A DNA stretch of 64,000 nucleotides from Saururus chinensis (Eukaryota; Streptophyta; Magnoliopsida; Piperales; Saururaceae). The stretch is from assembly GCA_035235625.1 (NCBI GenBank), contig CP141146.1, positions 20,268,501 through 20,332,500 of the forward strand, written 5' to 3'. Each line of letters opens with the position of its first letter. The first letter of the stretch is position 1. This document shows positions 59,501 to 64,000 of this stretch, in pieces. The notes under the pieces were generated by a model. That model saw only the letters and a program-made list of their open reading frames with translations, was not told where the DNA came from and did no database searches. The position numbers and the translations under genes are program-made.

Positions 59501-62500
59501 GAAATAAGGGGTAGAACCCTAATTCTAAGGGTGTAAGGCAGCGAATTACAAGTGTCTGCAATTGCATACATCGATCAACTAGAGTATTATATACGTAATT
59601 CACGTGATGCGTGAGAGTTGTTTACACTATCGGGTTTGAATACATTAAGTCCTAGCCCTACAAATGAGTGAAATGAGCCTTCTTTTGTTATTAATGCACT
59701 TGTATGTCTACATGTTATTTATGTTGCTTAATCTGTTGCATGCTTTTGTTATTGATGCGTTAAGTTATATCAGTAACTTAAGGTTAATAAAGACTAATCA
59801 AGATATTTTGGTTGTCATTGGATTAGGAGGAGAGCACCTAAATCAAGATAATTACTAAAATACCCTCTTTAGGGTTGGGACCAGTTCATAGAGTGAACGG
59901 GGCCCTGACATAGATTTTACATTGGTTAATGAATCGATGGTGGCTATGGGATGTTCTCTGAGTCATAGCTCAGTGGATGAGTTATTTATTGGGCCGATTC
60001 ACAAGGTGAAAAGGACCCAAATGGTTGAGCGAATACTTAACTGGATGAAAATAATCTAGTCTAAGTTTTAGATGTTTGGGGGAGTCAATGGTCATAAGGA
60101 CCGGAGGCTTTTATTGATATATTAGTAATATCTTATAAGACATTTTCTCCCAGAGTTGGGATGGTGGAGAATACGATATGCTTCATCATCGCTACGACAG
60201 TTTAGGTATTGACCAGAGGGCCTTTACCGTAGGTCTCCCACAGGTCTTCCCAGGACTATTTAGTACGTATGGAAAGCGGAGTTGTATGAACATCATGGAA
60301 GGCTTGTGCTTCTCGCCAATCTGTGTCCATGAGCACAGTTGGGATCCTCTTCTCCAGATTTGTGGCAGGCTATTGAGAGCCCTGGGGATTTGGGTCAAAC
60401 TGCTGTTAAGCAGTCTACTCCAAGGTTGGAGTCCTTTGTTTAGATATTTCTCGAGGGGAGAGTTATATCTGAGTTCAGATTTGATAGTATTAATTATCGA
60501 ACAAGGGATATGAGATAATTAATAACATTGTTTGATATTGCTTGTTAATTAGACAAATGGAACTGTTAAAGGACTTACTAAAATGTAGGTTGAAAATACC
60601 TAAGCATTGCATGTGTGATGATATGCTTCTTAGGATAGAGTAGTTTCTAGGAAGAATTACGTCTGGATCCGATCTTGTTGGAAACATTGGAGATGTTGGC
60701 AACTAACATCGGGTGATGTTGGCCCGATCCGAAAAAATATTAATTAAACCTTTTGTTCTTTGGAAGCTCTTCTCCTAAAGGCAGAGAGGTCCCATTGTTG
60801 TTGTTGTGGTTGTTTGGTTTGGCTGGTTGCAGATTTTCAAAGCAATGACAAGTGAGACCAAGGCAGGCGAGCACAAGATGAAGTTTTAATGTTTCAGCAA
60901 ATCCAATACGTAAGTGTACCTTTAGTGTGAGAGTCAACTTGTAATTTATTTTTAGACAGGGTGATGGACTTGTACTTAGATGGATGAGTTGTTCTTTAAG
61001 AATTTTTAGACGTTAAATAATATCATATGATTTGATATCCGCATTTGTGAACCCCAGTTATCATGACCTGGATATTTAATCGAAGGGTTTGTTTTGTGTT
61101 TTAAAAAAAAAACCTCGCTACTTACCGTTCGTGCTATTTAAAAATAATTTTAAAAATCTGGGTCATGACAGGCGCCACCAGAGGCGTTCCGCCTCTGGCC
61201 AGATGCGGGGAAGATGACTCGCGTTGCGGGTCGTCGACCCGAATTGGCCCGGGTTGGTTTTTTTTTAAAAAAAAGGAAGAAAGAGGGGAGTGAACCGGGT
61301 CCGATTCTGGGGGATAAAAATGTCAAAACAAATAATAGAAAACTACTATTGCACTTTGAGAGGCGTGGGAGTATTGTGGCCAAGTTTCAGCTTGGGGAAA
61401 AATACCAGAGACTATAAAATGACCCTTTTACCCCTTATTATTAATTATCATGTGAAAACCACTTACCCGACTTAGGGGCTGCTGTTTAGTGGCCTATGAG
61501 TTGATCTAAAAATTGAAAAAATTCTCAGTGAGATTTTAATGGGTAACCTAATTATAGACTAAACTACATAGTGAGGAAAAGTCTCAGTGAGTGGGTAACT
61601 GATCCTTTTGCCCTTAGAGTTTATGGTAAACCGTTAAGTCAACTTGGGTCGGTTCAAGGGGTTCACGACCCCGTCACATGCCAAGAAAATTTTAAAGAGT
61701 CCATGAAGTCAAGTAGTACCCTTGAGTTGAATTTTGGACCTATTGGATGCTCTTAAAGCCCTAAACAAATAACAAAAATACTTCTTTGAGCGAACCCGCC
61801 CACATTTATGTGAATGGAAGCGCGAGTCAGTTTGAGAGTGGAGCCTTTTGAGAGGTTAATGACTTAAAATAAATAAAAGAGTAGTGATATGACTAAAATA
61901 ACCCAAGGGGGAGTACCATACCCTACGTGGTAGAATTACCCTAATGCCCTTAAGGGTAGTATGTTCCGTTTTTGTCAAAACTAATAACCTAACCACTAAG
62001 CATTAGGGTACGCTATAGTGACATGGAATGACTTCAAAAGGAAGGTGCATGACCAGTCAGTGACACGAAGACCTTGTCAGGTCATAGTGTCATGGGAAAT
62101 AAGGGGGAAAACCCTATTTTTTAGAGTTTAAGGCAGTGTATTACACATGTCTGTAACCCTATACATCGATTAACTAGAGTATTAAATACGTAACTAGTGC
62201 GATGTGTTAAGAGTTAATTACACTCTCGGGCTTGAATTCGCTAAGCCCTGGCCTTGCAAATGAGTGCAATGGGCCTCTGTTAATTATTTATGCACTTGTG
62301 TGACTGCATATTATATATGTTGATTATTCTTATGCTTGCATATATTATTGTTGTGTTAAGTTATATCAGTAACTTAAAGTTAATAAAGACTAATCAAGAG
62401 ATTTTGGTTGTCGTTGGATTAGGGGGAGAACATCTAATCAAGATAATGACTAAAATACCCTCATTAGGGTGGGGACACGTTCATGGAGTGTACAGGACCT

Positions 62501-63785
62501 TAATATAGAATTTTACCTTGGTTAATGAATCGAGGATGGTTATGGGATTTTCTTTGAGTCATAGCTCAGTGGATGAGATATTTTTGGGCTGATTCACAAG
62601 GTAAAGATGACCCAAATGGTTGAGCGGATACTTGACTAGATGAAAATAATCTAGTCTAAGTTTTAGATGTTTGGGGGAGTCAATGGTCATAAAGACCTAT
62701 GGCTTCTATGGATACATTAATAATGTCTTATAAGACATTTTCACCCAGAGTTGGGATGGTGGAGATTGCAATATGCTTCTTCTTCGCCATGACGGTTTGG
62801 GTATTGACCAGAGGGTCTTTACTGCTGGTCTCCCGCAAGTCTTCCGATGACTATTTAGTACATATGAAAAGTAGAGTTACATTAGCATCATGGAAGACTT
62901 GTGTTTCTTACAAATCTGTGTCCATGAGCACAGTTGGGATCCTCTTCTCCAGATTCATGGTAGGCTATTGAGAGCCCTGGGGATTTGGGTCAAGCTGCCG
63001 TTAAGCAGTCTACTCCAAGGTTGGAGTACTATGTTTGGAGATTTTTTAAGGGGCAAGCCATCTCTGAGTTATAGATTTGATAGTATTAATTATCGAACAA
63101 GGGATGTGAGATAATTAATAATATTGTTTGATATTGCTTATTAATTAGACAAGTTGAATGATTAAAGAACTTACTAAAATATAGGTTGGTTAAAAAAAAT
63201 ACCCAAGCATTGCATGTGTGATGCTATGCTTCTTAGGATAGAGTAGTTTCTAGGCAGAACTACATTTGGATCCGATCTTGTTGGAAACGTTGGAGATGTT
63301 GTCTAACAAGTATGTCGGCAACTAACATTAGGGGATGTTGGCCCGATCCAAAAAATATTAATAAAACTTTTTGTCCTTTGGAAGCTCTTCTCCTGAAGGC
63401 GGAGAGGCTCCATTATTGTTGTGGTTGTTGTTTAGTTTGCTTAGCTACAGATTCTCAAGCAACAACAAGTGAGACCAAGACAGGCGAGCACAAGATGAAG
63501 TTTTTGTGTTTCTGCAACTCCGGTACGTATGTGTTTCACTAGCGTGAGAGTCAACTTAGTTATTTATTTTCAGACGAATGACGGACTTGTACTTAGATGG
63601 ATGAGCTGTTCTTTATGAATTTTCAGATGTGTAATAATATCATATGATTTAATATTTGTATTTGTGAACCCCAGTTATCATGACCTGGATATTTAATCGC
63701 ATGGTTTGTTTTGTATTTAAAAAAAAAATTCGATACTTACCGTTGGTGCTATTTAAAAATGCTTTTAAAAATCCAGGTCGTGACA
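56504..63785 (+). mobile_element. Family-L solo LTR interrupted by a second family-L LTR
   Basis: The left end is TGTAACGTCCAGGAATTTTT and the right end CCAGGTCGTGACA. The sequence is continuous with the family from 56504 to 57476 and resumes at 61171 ('ggcgccaccagagg...'). Without the insert it is about 3.58 kb. A TATA box (TTATAAAAGG, about 56880) and donor-like GGCCATTGAGGTAGG (about 56991-57005) are present. Flanking pentamers TGAAC/GTCAC do not match well, so the target duplication is decayed or one end is not original. Confidence 0.8.
57477..61170 (+). mobile_element. Family-L solo LTR (3,694 bp) nested in a copy of its own family
   Basis: TGTAACAACCGGG...GGGTCATGACA ends are flanked by GGCAC (57472-57476) and GGCGC (61171-61175), a 5-bp target duplication with one transition. 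Layout from the 5' end: TATA box (ATATAAAAAG, about 57867), donor-like GGTGATGAAGGTAGGAT (about 57990-58006), GC-rich variable region (58130-58610), 'gaccgggtcgggttg' block, long AT-rich body, and the terminal region. No primer-binding site or coding domains. This is the best-delimited copy and the reference for the family in this window. Confidence 0.88.
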
Positions 63786-64000
63786 GTCACCAACACATCA
63801 ATGAACTTGTTGGTGAAATAATATTTTTACTGTCGGTGAGGTTCAACGTGTCGACGGACTTGTCAATGAAGCCATAATTCTTATGTCGGCAAGGTTTGAC
63901 TTATCGGGGACATGGGAACCAACCTACCGACAATTGTAAAACTGTAATTGAAGTGGTTTCAAGTGGTTTTTAGAGTTGGTTACACACCAAATTTTGATTT
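63786..64000. other. Unclassified sequence at window end
   Basis: Contains a loosely repeated 'tgtcggtgaggttcaac' / 'tgtcggcaaggtttgac' motif, which suggests the edge of another repeat that continues outside the window. Confidence 0.3.

Noticed and set aside
60178..60513. 111-codon plus frame in the LTR body
   Set aside because: The corresponding segment in the other LTR copies (62699-63114, 48025-48213 reversed) is broken by frameshifts, so it is not under coding constraint.

Overview
This is nuclear DNA of a flowering plant. The genes have plant-type spliced exons (plant ETF-alpha, a plant GATA factor). Most of the window is AT-rich repeat sequence: LTR retrotransposon remains, a TRIM, hAT, PIF/Harbinger and Stowaway-like elements, and microsatellites. 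The lineage cannot be fixed from the sequence; a repeat-rich, probably woody angiosperm is a guess.

Layout. 1-3.2 kb: a (TA)n run and a 3'-truncated Ty1/copia element on the minus strand. 3.2-3.9 kb: a non-autonomous hAT element with 17-bp terminal inverted repeats (TIRs) and a perfect 8-bp target-site duplication (TSD). 4.1-4.9 kb: an intronless short-chain dehydrogenase/reductase (SDR) gene on the plus strand, just downstream of that element. 5-17 kb: repeat land, with a 2.06-kb solo LTR (perfect TAACC TSD), a dead Harbinger transposase, a block of short hairpins and tandem repeats, and two back-to-back ~1.6-kb LTRs. 17.5-19.6 kb: a 2.1-kb PIF/Harbinger-like non-autonomous element with a TTA TSD. 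20.4-20.6 kb: a broken exon of an Ost-alpha/TMEM184 (DUF300) membrane protein. 22.6-31.2 kb: a complete eight-exon mitochondrial ETF-alpha gene on the minus strand; its 4.6-kb sixth intron holds a tandem array and a TRIM. 33.8-34.1 kb: a Stowaway-like end and a scrap resembling the N-terminus of a PDR-type ABC transporter.

34.6-63.8 kb is dominated by one family of unusually long LTRs (about 3.3-3.7 kb, starting TGTAAC and ending near GTCATGACA). It is present as solo copies, as a solo copy nested in another copy of the same family, as a copy carrying two other nested LTRs, and as a large head-on inverted pair. Between them lie the last two exons of an unidentified gene (44.0-44.4 kb, minus) and a complete two-exon subfamily-I GATA factor gene (52.7-54.0 kb, minus).

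Three complete genes are supported: SDR, ETF-alpha and GATA. They have unrelated jobs (carbonyl reduction, mitochondrial electron transfer from acyl-CoA and branched-chain catabolism, transcriptional control) and form no operon or pathway cluster. I found no convincing new biological system. The most notable structures are the inverted LTR pair, the same-family nested solo LTRs, the TRIM and tandem array inside the ETF-alpha intron, and the hAT element beside the SDR promoter.
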